Shown: positions 28,224-36,967 of the stretch, in pieces
Numbering within the stretch: the first letter of the stretch is position 1
Layout: each line of letters starts with the position of its first letter
DNA from: Flavobacterium album
Lineage (GTDB): Bacteria; Bacteroidota; Bacteroidia; Flavobacteriales; Flavobacteriaceae
Direction: 5' to 3'
Assembly (NCBI RefSeq): GCF_003096035.1
Contig: NZ_CP029186.1
Location: 3,020,001-3,084,000 of the forward strand
Length of the DNA: 64,000 nt
Made by a program: the position numbers and the translations under genes
Notes under the pieces: model-generated
What the model was told of the DNA's origin: nothing
Database searches by the model: none
The model's input: the letters and a program-made list of their open reading frames with translations, nothing else

Positions 28224-28443
28224 ATTGCTGTTATTATATTACAGCGGACAGATAAAATACGTTATCGTACACTTATTCGCCGATATTTGCCGTGTTGCTG
28301 ACCGGTTTCCGCATAAAGCGCCGGCGTAGGTTCTCATCCTGCACGAACGGGTGGAAAGTGCAGCACCCCTTACAGCCTCCAGCGGCAAAACTGACTACCC
28401 GTCATCTTCGCTTCGACATCGTGTACTGTATTGTTTCCTGTCT
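28190..28443 (-). ncRNA. Candidate structured small RNA of unassigned class, with its own terminator
   Basis: The 400-base gap between two genes holds a GC-richer block with extensive pairing. GACAG at 28247 pairs with CTGTC at 28438, AATAC with GTATT, GTACAC at 28267 with GTGTAC at 28421, and TTTGCCG with CGGCAAA inside. There is a CTGCAC/GTGCAG hairpin at the apex. On the minus strand a TACCTTTAC element lies just upstream at 28449-28457, and a strong terminator follows at 28190-28223. The layout is that of a free-standing RNA of about 200-250 bases. A flavobacterial 6S-type RNA is one option, but the branched fold does not settle it. Confidence 0.5.
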
Positions 28444-28517
28444 ATAATGTAAAGGTACACAACGAATTGTTACCCTGCTCTTAAAGAGAGCTTAAACTCA
28501 TGTTAATACTGTATATA

Positions 28518-28547
28518 TAAAAAAATCCCCATCTCTCGATGGGGATT
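28518..28547 (-). terminator. Intrinsic terminator of the nusB-DUF1573-yajC operon
   Basis: AATCCCCATC and GATGGGGATT pair around TCTC, with a run of A bases on the plus strand (T on the minus strand) immediately after. It starts four bases beyond the yajC stop. The stem is almost the same as that at 28190-28223. Confidence 0.88.
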
Positions 28548-28550
28548 TCG

Positions 28551-28832
28551 TTATGCTTTTGCCGGTGCACTTACCTTTTGGCTTAGCTCAAGGGAAATCG
28601 CACTGCGTTCCATTTTTAGCTTTCCGGCCATAGTTTCTATAACCACAGTATCTTCAGCAAGTTCGGATATCCTTCCGTGGATGCCGCTTTTGGTAATTAT
28701 TTTATCGCCTATCTTAAGGGCTTTTTCAAATTCTTTTTCAAGTCTCTGTTTTTTCTGTTGTGGCCTTATCATTAGGAAATAAATGACCACGAACATTAAG
28801 ACTAATGGTAAAAATGTTTGTAACTGTTCCAT
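28551..28832 (-). CDS. yajC: Preprotein translocase subunit YajC
   Basis: This 93-residue protein has one N-terminal membrane span (FLPLVLMFVVIYFLMIRP) followed by QQKKQRLEKEFEKALKIGDKIITKSGIHGRI, the classic YajC pattern. YajC is the small inner-membrane partner of SecDF at the Sec channel. It is the last gene of a minus-strand set after nusB and a DUF1573 lipoprotein, with three bases to the previous stop and a terminator directly after it. Confidence 0.95.
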   Translation of the reverse strand: MEQLQTFLPLVLMFVVIYFLMIRPQQKKQRLEKEFEKALKIGDKIITKSGIHGRISELAEDTVVIETMAGKLKMERSAISLELSQKVSAPAKA

Positions 28833-28835
28833 GAA

Positions 28836-29312
28836 TTAGTGTTTTACAACGCCTATCCCGCCGGCTTTTGGCGTAACGTTGGCTTTAAAGTTAAGTATTT
28901 CGGTTCCTTTCTCTGTATTAAGGGTTACCGTAACCTGTTTTGACTGGTTGCCGCTTTTGCCGCTTGAGTTAAAAGTAACTTTTATCTCGCCCGTCCCACC
29001 CGGTTTCACAGGGCTTTGGGTATAGCTTGGTATGGTGCAGCCACAGCTTGCCTTTACATTGCTCACAACCAGGTCGGCCGTACCTTCATTGGTAAAAGTG
29101 TAAGTATGCTCTACCGTAGTACCTTCTTCTATAGTACCAAAATCGTGATCCATACTGGCGAATTTTATCACCGGCAGTTTTCCGGATTCTGCATGGGCAA
29201 GCTCTGCTTTTTTGGCAGTGGCATCGTCAATGCGCAATGCGGCATTTTCTTTTTTGCATGATGTAAGCGCTAAAGCTGCTATGGCAAGCATAGCTACAGA
29301 TCTTTTAATCAT
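28836..29312 (-). CDS. DUF1573 lipoprotein
   Basis: This 158-residue protein has the signal MIKRSVAMLAIAALALTSC with lipobox Cys at 19. The mature part is a single DUF1573 Ig-like domain: FASMDHDFGTIEEGTTVEHTYTFTNEGTADLVVSNVKASCGCTIPSYTQSPVKPGGTGEIKVTFNSSGKSG. The domain is very common in Bacteroidota and its role is unknown. The conserved ASCGCT cysteines are present. The nusB-DUF1573-yajC order is usual in flavobacteria, so the gene is probably constitutively expressed with them. Confidence 0.92.
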   Translation of the reverse strand: MIKRSVAMLAIAALALTSCKKENAALRIDDATAKKAELAHAESGKLPVIKFASMDHDFGTIEEGTTVEHTYTFTNEGTADLVVSNVKASCGCTIPSYTQSPVKPGGTGEIKVTFNSSGKSGNQSKQVTVTLNTEKGTEILNFKANVTPKAGGIGVVKH

Positions 29313-29336
29313 AACTATTGTTTTTTTTAAATTGTT

Positions 29337-30281
29337 TTACATTAAACCTCTTCCGGTTTTTACTAATTTATTGTTGGCCTGATAGTCCTTAATAAGGTTA
29401 TCGAGAATACCATTGATAAAAATACTGCTTTTCGGTGTCGAGTATTCCTTTGCGATCTCCAGGTATTCGTTTATCGTTACTTTTACCGGGATAGAAGGGA
29501 ATTTCAGGAATTCGCATATTGCCATTTTAAGGATGATAGCATCCACCTCGGCAATACGTTCGGTATCCCAGTTAGGCGTCTTATCGATAAATTCTTTGGC
29601 AAGCTCTACCTCGTTAAGCACCGTTTTGCGGAACAGGTTGCGCACAAACTCCTTATCATCGGCATCTTTATACAATTTTGGCACATAAAATGCATCTTTG
29701 CCTTCAATGGTAAGCTGTTTCAGCTGCTTGCTGATAAGCGTGTTCACCAATGGGATATCATCTACCCAGGTAAGCTTGTGATCTTCGAGGTAATCGTACA
29801 GCTTTTCGTTAGGCGCTACAACTTCGGTAAAAAGGTCCAGCACAAACTGGCGGTCTTCCTCAAAATTGTTCTCCCTGTTGTGCATGTATTTCTCATATAC
29901 CTCGCTGCTTTTCACATCTTCGAGAAGCAGGAGTATATAATCATCGTTAAGTTTCCAGTTATTGATCTTGCGGTCTTCCAGCGCTATGCTCAGGGCATTG
30001 CTTTCGGCAAGGATCTCCAGTACCTTATTGTTGATGAATTTCTTGTTGGGGTTGCGGTCCTCGGCAGTTGCGAGGTGCTTTTTTTGGGATTTTACAATAA
30101 AATCTTCTTCGCTGTTCCTTATTTCTACCAATGCCGAAAGCATGATAAGATAGAGGTCACGGATATTTTCTATGCTGTTAAAAAGAAATTTCTCTTCCTT
30201 TTCAAGATTGTCTGAATCATTTTGATGCATGGCATAAATAGACTGCATCACCTTCACCCGAATATGTCTTCTGTTTAACAT
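29337..30281 (-). CDS. nusB: Transcription antitermination factor NusB
   Basis: This 314-residue protein is about twice the size of E. coli NusB. The N-terminus MLNRRHIRVKVMQSIYAMHQND and the C-terminal core (ELAKEFIDKTPNWDTERIAEVDAIILKMAICEFLKFPSIPVKVTINEYLEIAKEYSTPKSSIFINGILDNL) are NusB-like. The centre carries a helical insertion of about 150 residues typical of Bacteroidota NusB. NusB binds boxA RNA with S10 in rRNA antitermination. It heads the operon with DUF1573 and yajC. Confidence 0.95.
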   Translation of the reverse strand: MLNRRHIRVKVMQSIYAMHQNDSDNLEKEEKFLFNSIENIRDLYLIMLSALVEIRNSEEDFIVKSQKKHLATAEDRNPNKKFINNKVLEILAESNALSIALEDRKINNWKLNDDYILLLLEDVKSSEVYEKYMHNRENNFEEDRQFVLDLFTEVVAPNEKLYDYLEDHKLTWVDDIPLVNTLISKQLKQLTIEGKDAFYVPKLYKDADDKEFVRNLFRKTVLNEVELAKEFIDKTPNWDTERIAEVDAIILKMAICEFLKFPSIPVKVTINEYLEIAKEYSTPKSSIFINGILDNLIKDYQANNKLVKTGRGLM

Positions 30282-30308
30282 CCTCCTTTAAGAACCTTTA
30301 AAAATTAA

Positions 30309-30337
30309 CGAAGCGAAAGAAAAATTCTTTCGCTTCG
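30309..30337 (-). terminator. Intrinsic terminator after leucine dehydrogenase
   Basis: CGAAGCGAAAGAA and its perfect complement form a 13-bp stem with an AAA loop. T-rich sequence follows on the minus strand. It insulates the leucine dehydrogenase transcript from nusB. Confidence 0.85.
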
Positions 30338-30368
30338 CAAAATTAAGAATAATATCTTTTTACGCTAA

Positions 30369-31469
30369 TTATTTAGCGGTTTCTTTTTTCCTGTCGTCAA
30401 TACGCTTCTGTGCGATAGACATTGCTGCCTGCTGCGTAGTGATGCCGTTCGCTTCAGCGAAATGGAATATCTCAAGCGTAGTGTTGTAGATATTCTCAGT
30501 CCTTCTCATAGCTTCAGCTTTGTCATAGCCTACGATCTCAGCATAAACATTGATGATGCCACCGGCATTGATAAGGAAGTCCGGTGCATAAGCAATCCCT
30601 TTTTCCATCAATATCTTTCCGTGCACCTGCTCTACTGCAAGCTGGTTGTTGGCAGCGCCCGCGATAACTTTAGCTTTAAGCTTGTTGATGGTGTCATCGT
30701 TAATGGTAGCACCAAGCGCACATGGAGCATAGATATCAACATCTGCACTGTAGATGTCGCCTTCGTATATTTTAGCGCCGTATTTTATGGCTACTTCTTC
30801 CATTTTAGCCTGGTTGATATCAGCTATCTGCACCAAAGCGCCTTCTTTTGTAAGGTAATCGATAAGGGTTTCGCCCACGTGGCCTGTTCCCTGTACCAAT
30901 ACTTTTTTACCGCTAAGGTTATTGGAACCGAACTGGTGCATTGCTGCAGCTTTCATACCCATATAAACGCCATAGGCTGTTACAGGAGATGGGTTGCCCG
31001 AACCTCCTATAGATTCTGATATACCGGTAACGTGTTTTGTAACTACATGTATACGGTCCATATCGGCAGTAGTTGTACCTACGTCTTCAGCAGTGATATA
31101 TTTTCCGCTAAGCGAATCTACAAACTGCCCGAACCTTGTGATCATCTCAGGTGTCTTGTCTACTTTCGAATCGCCAATGATAACAGCCTTGCCTCCACCC
31201 AGGTTCAATCCTGAAATGGCCGACTTATAGGTCATACCCCTTGACAGCCTCAAAACATCATTCAGGGCTTCCCACTCATTGGCATATTTCCACATCCTCG
31301 TTCCTCCAAGCGCAGGGCCTAAAACTGTGTTATGGATACCAATAATTGCTTTTAAACCTGTATCTTTGTCATGGCAAAAAACCACCTGCTCATGATCGTT
31401 GAAAGATGCCTGTCCAAAAACCGGATCGACCTTCGTAAGTTCGTTAGCTTTAATAACTTCTGTTATCAT
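30369..31469 (-). CDS. Leucine dehydrogenase (Glu/Leu/Phe/Val dehydrogenase family)
   Basis: This 366-residue protein has ALGGTRMWKY near residue 52, the catalytic Lys segment MTYKSAISGLNLGGGKAVIIGD near 79-100, YITAEDVGTTTADMD, a Rossmann motif VLVQGTGHVGETLIDYL, and NNQLAVEQVHGKILMEKGIAYAPDFLINAGGIINVY. This matches the octameric branched-chain amino acid dehydrogenases, which reversibly deaminate leucine, isoleucine and valine with NAD. It is monocistronic between a terminator and the divergent ABC exporter gene. Activity on phenylalanine is an alternative. Confidence 0.94.
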   Translation of the reverse strand: MITEVIKANELTKVDPVFGQASFNDHEQVVFCHDKDTGLKAIIGIHNTVLGPALGGTRMWKYANEWEALNDVLRLSRGMTYKSAISGLNLGGGKAVIIGDSKVDKTPEMITRFGQFVDSLSGKYITAEDVGTTTADMDRIHVVTKHVTGISESIGGSGNPSPVTAYGVYMGMKAAAMHQFGSNNLSGKKVLVQGTGHVGETLIDYLTKEGALVQIADINQAKMEEVAIKYGAKIYEGDIYSADVDIYAPCALGATINDDTINKLKAKVIAGAANNQLAVEQVHGKILMEKGIAYAPDFLINAGGIINVYAEIVGYDKAEAMRRTENIYNTTLEIFHFAEANGITTQQAAMSIAQKRIDDRKKETAK

Positions 31470-31664
31470 AATAGAATTTTTTAAATTTGAAATTATTCAA
31501 AAACAGGTTACAAAATTACACATATAATTAAGATAAGACAATATATTTGTGTTTTTTTACGTATTCAATAATTAAACGTATATTTTTTTGATACTCACAA
31601 AACCTTACCAAGAATAAGGTTTTAACATTTAAGCCTATAAAAGAATTGCATTCTGCATTATACT

Positions 31665-33422
31665 ATGAAAGAACTTCAGTATTTAAACAAATATTTTATA
31701 AAATATAAATTTCAATTTCTTCTAGGGATTTTAATAACTATCGCCGCGCAAATATTCTCTTTGTTTACGCCGCAGCTTGTTAAGGAATCCATCGACTCCA
31801 CACAGAAGTTCCTCGAGAAGGATAATGTGCCTGCCGGAGCCATTTATGACATGCTGGGCGAAAACCTTCTCCTTATTATAGCCACAACATTAATTGGCGG
31901 TGTACTCACCTTTTTTATGCGCCAGACACTCATTGTAATGTCGCGCCATGTGGAGTTTGACCTTAAGAACGAGATATTCAGGCAGTACGAGAACCTTACA
32001 CAGAGTTTTTACAAGCAGAACCGCACCGGCGACCTTATGAACCGCATCAGTACCGATGTAGACAGGGTGCGCCAGTATGTAGGGCCTGCCATTATGTATT
32101 CGCTCAATACTATAGTAAGGACAGTGGTCGTGATAACGCACATGATCATCATTTCGCCAAAGCTCACCCTTTATACACTTATCCCGCTGCCGCTGCTTGC
32201 CTGGAGTATCTTTAAGATCAGCAGGGAGATCAATAAAAGGAGTACGCTGTACCAGCAGAACCTTTCCAAACTATCCAGTTTTACCCAAGAAATGTTCTCG
32301 GGCATCAGGATAATAAAAGCATATGCGCTCGAAAAGCAAAAACAGGCTGCTTTTGATGAGCTGTCGCGCGACAGCGTTAAAAAGAATATGAGCGTTGCTA
32401 AAGTGAACGCACAGTTCGGACCGCTAATGATATTACTGATAGGCCTGAGCAACCTGGTGGTGATCTACGTTGGCGGGATGATGTACATCAACGGCAGGAT
32501 AGAGCTTGGCACCATAGTGCAATTCATGCTGTACATCAATATGCTTACGTGGCCGGTAGCGTCATTAGGATGGATATCCTCGATGATACAGGAAGCGGAA
32601 TCTTCGCAAAAAAGGATAAATGAGTTCCTGAAGATTGAACCTGAAGTCAAAAACAAAACAACCGAACATACTCCTATATTAGGACAGATCGCATTCAACG
32701 ATGTGACATTTACATATGACGATACCAATATCACCGCACTTAAAAATGTTTCATTTGAAGTAAATAAGGGGGAAACGCTTGCTATATTGGGGCGTACCGG
32801 CTCGGGAAAATCAACCGTACTGTCGCTTATCAGCAGGCTTTATGATGCAGAGAGTGGCACCATCACCGTTGATGGTGTAAACATTAAAGAGGCCAACCTG
32901 TACGACCTCCGTAATAGCATTGGCTTTGTGCCGCAGGATGCCTTCCTGTTCTCTGACACGATACAGAACAATATCAAATTCGGGAATGAGGATGCCACAA
33001 ATGATGAAGTTATCGCGGTAGCCAAAAAAGCAGTTGTGCACAACAACATCAAAAACTTTACAAACCAGTATGAAACGATATTGGGAGAGCGTGGCATAAC
33101 GCTTTCCGGCGGACAGAAACAACGCGTGTCTATTGCACGCGCCATGATAAAAGATGCGCCGATACTCCTGCTCGACGACTGCCTATCTGCCGTGGATACC
33201 GAAACCGAGGAAGCTATCCTGAACAACCTGCTTGAATTCTGCAGGGATAAGACCACTATAATCGTGAGCCACAGGGTGTCTTCTGCAAAAAATGCGGATA
33301 AGATAATCATACTGGAGGACGGCAGGATCATCCAGCAGGGCACACATAATTCGCTGGTAAGCCAGCCCGGTTACTATAAAGAATTATACCTGAAACAACT
33401 TTCTGAAAAAGAATTGCAATAA
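31665..33422 (+). CDS. ABC exporter, fused permease and ATPase (MsbA-like)
   Basis: This 585-residue half-transporter has a six-span membrane domain (residues about 1-310) that includes the FDLKNEIFRQYENLTQSFYKQNRTGDLMNRISTDVDRVRQYVG coupling region. An ABC ATPase follows with Walker A ILGRTGSGKST near 373, Q-loop VPQDAFLFSDTI, signature LSGGQKQRVSIARA and Walker B ILLLDDCLSAVDTETEE. The Walker B glutamate is aspartate-cysteine (LDDCLSAVD) rather than LDEPxSAxD, so hydrolysis may be altered. It works as a dimer, and the substrate (lipid or drug) is unknown. Confidence 0.92.
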   Translation: MKELQYLNKYFIKYKFQFLLGILITIAAQIFSLFTPQLVKESIDSTQKFLEKDNVPAGAIYDMLGENLLLIIATTLIGGVLTFFMRQTLIVMSRHVEFDLKNEIFRQYENLTQSFYKQNRTGDLMNRISTDVDRVRQYVGPAIMYSLNTIVRTVVVITHMIIISPKLTLYTLIPLPLLAWSIFKISREINKRSTLYQQNLSKLSSFTQEMFSGIRIIKAYALEKQKQAAFDELSRDSVKKNMSVAKVNAQFGPLMILLIGLSNLVVIYVGGMMYINGRIELGTIVQFMLYINMLTWPVASLGWISSMIQEAESSQKRINEFLKIEPEVKNKTTEHTPILGQIAFNDVTFTYDDTNITALKNVSFEVNKGETLAILGRTGSGKSTVLSLISRLYDAESGTITVDGVNIKEANLYDLRNSIGFVPQDAFLFSDTIQNNIKFGNEDATNDEVIAVAKKAVVHNNIKNFTNQYETILGERGITLSGGQKQRVSIARAMIKDAPILLLDDCLSAVDTETEEAILNNLLEFCRDKTTIIVSHRVSSAKNADKIIILEDGRIIQQGTHNSLVSQPGYYKELYLKQLSEKELQ

Positions 33423-33493
33423 TTTGTTGCTTTATTTAGATTTTTTTTAGATTTTTGGTTGCTACATAGACCAATATAAAAGAACCCAGGATT

Positions 33494-33874
33494 ATGAGAG
33501 AACATGACATGCTGGAAAAGGAAGAGATCTTTTCTAAAGTTTTAAGGGCGGGAAGACGAACGTATTTTTTCGATGTAAGGGCCACAAAAGCCGATGATTA
33601 TTACATTACCATTACCGAAAGTAAAAAGTTTACCGAGGAAGATGGTTCTTTTCACTTCAAGAAACATAAAATCTACCTGTATAAAGAAGATTTCACTGCA
33701 TTCAGGGAGATCCTTGACGAAATGACCAACTATGTGCTTTCCAACAAAGGCGAAGAAGTTATTTCTGAAAGGCACCAGAAAGATTTCAGGAAACTTTTTG
33801 GTGAAAAAGGAGAAGAGGCAGTATCTTATTCTGCCACCGAAAACTTTACCGATGTAAATTTTGACGATATTTAA
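33494..33874 (+). CDS. PUR family DNA/RNA-binding protein (DUF3276)
   Basis: This 126-residue protein has the sequence EEIFSKVLRAGRRTYFFDVRATKADDYYITITESKKF and FHFKKHKIYLYKEDFTAFREILDEM, a PUR repeat like that of eukaryotic Pur-alpha and Borrelia BpuR. PUR proteins bind single-stranded nucleic acid. The flavobacterial version carries one repeat and presumably dimerises. It ends with an acidic tail (TENFTDVNFDDI). It is downstream of the ABC exporter by 71 bases on the same strand, with no clear functional link. Confidence 0.9.
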   Translation: MREHDMLEKEEIFSKVLRAGRRTYFFDVRATKADDYYITITESKKFTEEDGSFHFKKHKIYLYKEDFTAFREILDEMTNYVLSNKGEEVISERHQKDFRKLFGEKGEEAVSYSATENFTDVNFDDI

Positions 33875-34004
33875 CAGCCGTCACAATTAGCGATCACAAA
33901 GTCCGGAATCTGTTTGGTTTTGGGCTTTTTTGTTTTTGAATTAGTGATTATAAAACTTTTTAGGCTAAGTGAAGTATTTGAGTGAAATTGCAAAAGAAAA
34001 TTAT

Positions 34005-34499
34005 ATGAATACAAAATACTTAATACTATTCTTCCTAATCACAGTAAAAGGATTTAGCCAAACCTTAGATAAAAATATTATAAAATCAGATTATTCTATC
34101 AATTACTCCTCAAATTGGAAACTTGACGAAACAGGAAGAAATGGATCTGATTTTATTTTAATTTCCTCGACATTTACAGGAAAATTTAGAAACAACATCA
34201 ATTTATTAATACAAAACCTCAAAGGCACGAATTTAAATCTTGACACCTTTACAGAATTATCTAAAAACCAGATTAATTCCAAAGGGAAATTAATTACAAG
34301 TCGTAAGAAATCTGCAAATGGGAAAGAATTTCAGGAACTTACATTTGAAGTATCGATTCCAGATTATAACGTTAAATTTTTACAATACTATTTTTTAAAA
34401 AATGAAAAAGCATATATATTGACATTTACAGCCTTGAATAGTGAATTTGACAACCTGTTACCTGAAGTAATTCAAATAATGGACAGTTTTCAAATTTGA
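34005..34499 (+). CDS. Small secreted protein of unknown function
   Basis: I start at ATG 34005, which puts a signal peptide (KYLILFFLITVKGFSQ, cleaved after Gln or Ser) at the N-terminus of a 164-residue product. An in-frame start at 33969 would bury it. The mature part has SINYSSNWKLDETGRNGSDFILISS and EFQELTFEVSIPDYNVKFLQYYFLKNEKAYILTFTA, a pattern like PsbP/DcrB-type proteins. It is markedly AT-rich. Function unknown. Confidence 0.75.
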   Translation: MNTKYLILFFLITVKGFSQTLDKNIIKSDYSINYSSNWKLDETGRNGSDFILISSTFTGKFRNNINLLIQNLKGTNLNLDTFTELSKNQINSKGKLITSRKKSANGKEFQELTFEVSIPDYNVKFLQYYFLKNEKAYILTFTALNSEFDNLLPEVIQIMDSFQI

Positions 34500-34508
34500 G
34501 AATGGAAA

Positions 34509-34841
34509 CTACCCAATCCTCAACCCATTCTCAACCTTAAAATCAGGAGAAAGCAATATCACATCGCCCTCCTGCCCTACTGCGCCTAGCACAAGGCATT
34601 CGCTCATGAATTTGCCGATCTGCTTTTTAGGGAAATTGACGACAGCTACAATCTGCTTTCCAACTAATTCTTGTTTGGTGTAACGCTTTGTAATCTGCGC
34701 CGAGGATTTGCGTATACCGATTTCAGTACCGAAATCTATAGTCAGCTGATAGGCCGGTTTTCGTGCTTCGGGAAAATCATTGGCTTCGAGTATGGTGCCA
34801 ACACGCATTTCTGTTCTTTCAAATTCTTCCCAGGTTAGCAT
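34509..34841 (-). CDS. CsaA-like tRNA-binding domain protein
   Basis: This 110-residue single EMAP/tRNA-binding OB-fold protein has MRVGTILEANDFPEARKPAYQLTIDFGTEIGIRKSSAQIT, VGKQIVAVVNFPKKQIGKFMSECLVLGA and VILLSPDFKVENGLRIG. This is the CsaA family, first described as a secretion chaperone and also shown in relatives to bind tRNA or proteins. It forms a homodimer. It is convergent with the small secreted protein and appears to stand alone. Confidence 0.93.
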   Translation of the reverse strand: MLTWEEFERTEMRVGTILEANDFPEARKPAYQLTIDFGTEIGIRKSSAQITKRYTKQELVGKQIVAVVNFPKKQIGKFMSECLVLGAVGQEGDVILLSPDFKVENGLRIG

Positions 34842-34925
34842 AGTTAAGCAATTATTTAAATATAGTAATGTACCAATTGAGCTTCACATGACAGAATTGA
34901 TACATTGAAAAATTGATACATTGGA

Positions 34926-35468
34926 TTATTCCTTTTCCAAAACCACATCAATCGGCTTGTTCATTTTGCGCCCAAACTTCATGGCGGCCTGCTGGCTTTC
35001 GTTAGAGCAGAGCATATACATGTTATAGCTGTAAAGAGGCAGTATTACGGTTTTGAATTTACCGCCATTATCTTTACCATCTTTATCTTCTATCTTTATC
35101 TGGAATCGGTCGGCCTGGAAAGTATTAGCGACAGAAATAAGGTAATTGTCTTTGGCAAACGGGAAGAACCAGCGCTCTTTTGCAGCGGTAGCACCTTCGG
35201 GAAGGCGCTTGTTGTCATCACCTATAAGGTAATTGAAGCTGAATACCATCGGCTCATCGGCATTCTTAAAGCTGTATTTATTAGCGGTGTTGACAAGATC
35301 GTTGCCAAGGCTATCCACTATAGTTATCCTGAGATTCTTAATATTCTCTTTCTTCCCGGATTCGTGCACATCCAGCACCACATAGGAGGTAAAGTCATAG
35401 CCGCAATGCATCACCTGTGCCTGCGAATTAAAACAAATAATCAGAAAAAAAAATAGAATGTACCTCAT
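34926..35468 (-). CDS. Secreted protein of unknown function
   Basis: From ATG 35468 the product has 180 residues, with a signal peptide RYILFFFLIICFNSQAQ and a mature part starting VMHCGYDFTSYVVLDVHE. The interior is beta-rich (FKTVILPLYSYNMYMLCS) and ends KPIDVVLEKE. No family is recognised. Two copies of the string ATTGATACATT lie in the gap downstream at 34891-34918. Function unknown. Confidence 0.72.
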   Translation of the reverse strand: MRYILFFFLIICFNSQAQVMHCGYDFTSYVVLDVHESGKKENIKNLRITIVDSLGNDLVNTANKYSFKNADEPMVFSFNYLIGDDNKRLPEGATAAKERWFFPFAKDNYLISVANTFQADRFQIKIEDKDGKDNGGKFKTVILPLYSYNMYMLCSNESQQAAMKFGRKMNKPIDVVLEKE

Positions 35469-35530
35469 AATATGCAAAAGTAAGATTTATAAATCTTACT
35501 TTCAAAAACTATTCCATTAAAATGGCTGGC

Positions 35531-35944
35531 TTATTTCTTTACTAACACGATCATAATAAGCAAACCTGCAATGAATGATGTCGCTGCTGCAAATGGGAAA
35601 AAATACATATACTCTGCTATACCAAAGAAAATATAGGCAAAACCTACAGGACATACAACTTTTTTTGCTATTAGGCGATTCTCATTAATAAATCCGGATG
35701 TAAGCCACAATATGACTATCGACATACCAAAAAGGCCAAATATCATAATGCTGTATCCAGTGTGGTAGTCGGCCATGCTTTTTGATGCCCCCATAAAGTC
35801 AGCCTGATATCCTTTCATTACCCGAACCACTTTTGCCATACCGGGATCTGTCGGATTATCCCAATTAAGATGACCTATTGTATGCCCTAAAAGGTGTATG
35901 GTAATTAATACAGCCGCAATTCTCAATAATAATTTTGAACTCAT
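35531..35944 (-). CDS. Four-span membrane protein of unknown function
   Basis: This 137-residue protein has four hydrophobic helices: near residues 5-22, 66-84, 95-110 and 113-134. A conserved-looking ITIHLLGHTIGHLNWDNPTDP contains three histidines in and after helix 1. The pattern resembles small membrane proteins found next to regulators in Bacteroidota, but no family name can be given. The next upstream gene on its strand, an AraC regulator at 36007-36828, is 62 bases away, so a shared transcript is possible. Confidence 0.7.
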   Translation of the reverse strand: MSSKLLLRIAAVLITIHLLGHTIGHLNWDNPTDPGMAKVVRVMKGYQADFMGASKSMADYHTGYSIMIFGLFGMSIVILWLTSGFINENRLIAKKVVCPVGFAYIFFGIAEYMYFFPFAAATSFIAGLLIMIVLVKK

Positions 35945-36006
35945 AATGATTATTTTTTTAGCAAAGCTATATTTTAGAGCGCAGAAAAAATTGTAAAAAT
36001 CGGAAG

Positions 36007-36828
36007 TTACCGGTAGAATATCTTATCGAAATCGTTTACCTGTTTTTCAAATTTTCCTGGTGGCATGCCTGTAAACCTTTTAAATTCCCTGATAAAGTGA
36101 GACTGATCATAATAAAGTCCGTAAACATCAATGGGCTGATTAAAAGAGAACGCCTGATAGGCAGTATGAAAACGCACGACCGAACATAAGTTTTTCGGGC
36201 TGATTCCTAATTTTTCATCAAATTTTGCTGTAAGCCAGCGACTGCTGTAGCCTGTTTCACGCTCCAGGTGTTTAATCTGTACCATTCCTTTAGATGAGCG
36301 GATCCTGCTAACGCAATATTCAAATATGGGGTCTCGGCCATTGTTAAAAATTTTGAGAAGATAATGCTGTAGAAGTATTGCTTTCTTTTCCGGCGATGGC
36401 TCATCAGTAATTTGTTCTTCAATTTCCAATGCTTTTTTTCCCACCACATCTATAAGTGCATAAATTCGATTATGTATGTCCGCCTGTCTGATATTAAAAA
36501 ATCGGCTTATACCCATTGGGGTGAATTCTACTCCTATTGTACCTGACTCCGCATCATCCTGTACATCAACAATTGAAGGAACATCACAAATACCTATGAG
36601 GGTAATACTGTTTTCTTTTGACATGTGTTTCCATCCTGGCATAGTTCCCGACAACCCGTTACAAAAAGGCACTACAAGCTTGGGAAGCCCGTTTGGAACT
36701 ACCAACTTCATATCTTCATCAGCGATTTTTTCCGATGACCTGAAAATCCATACCTTTTCCACATACCCCTTAAGGGCAGGATGTATCGGAATATGCTGCA
36801 GACTCATCATTTCGCTAAAATATAACAA
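36007..36828 (-). CDS. AraC family transcriptional regulator
   Basis: This 273-residue protein has an N-terminal ligand domain (HIPIHPALKGYVEKVWIFRSSEK, VVPNGLPKLVVPF, GVEFTPMGISRFFNI) of the type often listed as DUF6597. It has a C-terminal AraC DNA-binding domain with two helix-turn-helix units (MVQIKHLERETGYSSRWLTAKFDEKLGISPKNLCSVVRF and GLYYDQSHFIREFKRFTGMPPGKF). Starts at 36810 or 36807 are possible. The effector and targets are unknown. The membrane protein gene downstream is a candidate target. Confidence 0.88.
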   Translation of the reverse strand: MLYFSEMMSLQHIPIHPALKGYVEKVWIFRSSEKIADEDMKLVVPNGLPKLVVPFCNGLSGTMPGWKHMSKENSITLIGICDVPSIVDVQDDAESGTIGVEFTPMGISRFFNIRQADIHNRIYALIDVVGKKALEIEEQITDEPSPEKKAILLQHYLLKIFNNGRDPIFEYCVSRIRSSKGMVQIKHLERETGYSSRWLTAKFDEKLGISPKNLCSVVRFHTAYQAFSFNQPIDVYGLYYDQSHFIREFKRFTGMPPGKFEKQVNDFDKIFYR

Positions 36829-36848
36829 AAAATTACTTTATCAAAAAG

Positions 36849-36880
36849 AAACCCTAATATCTAACGACATTAGGGTTTTT
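36849..36880. terminator. Bidirectional intrinsic terminator
   Basis: AAACCCTAAT pairs with ATTAGGGTTT around a ten-base loop. A T run follows on the plus strand and a near-T run on the minus strand. On the minus strand it lies after the prolyl isomerase gene and before the AraC gene. Confidence 0.8.
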
Positions 36881-36967
36881 ACAGTTTTATTCACGCACAA
36901 TGTAAAACTATAGTAATACAAGGTGGTATATTTTTAATGCGCTCAAATGAAGTTCTTTTTGAATACG

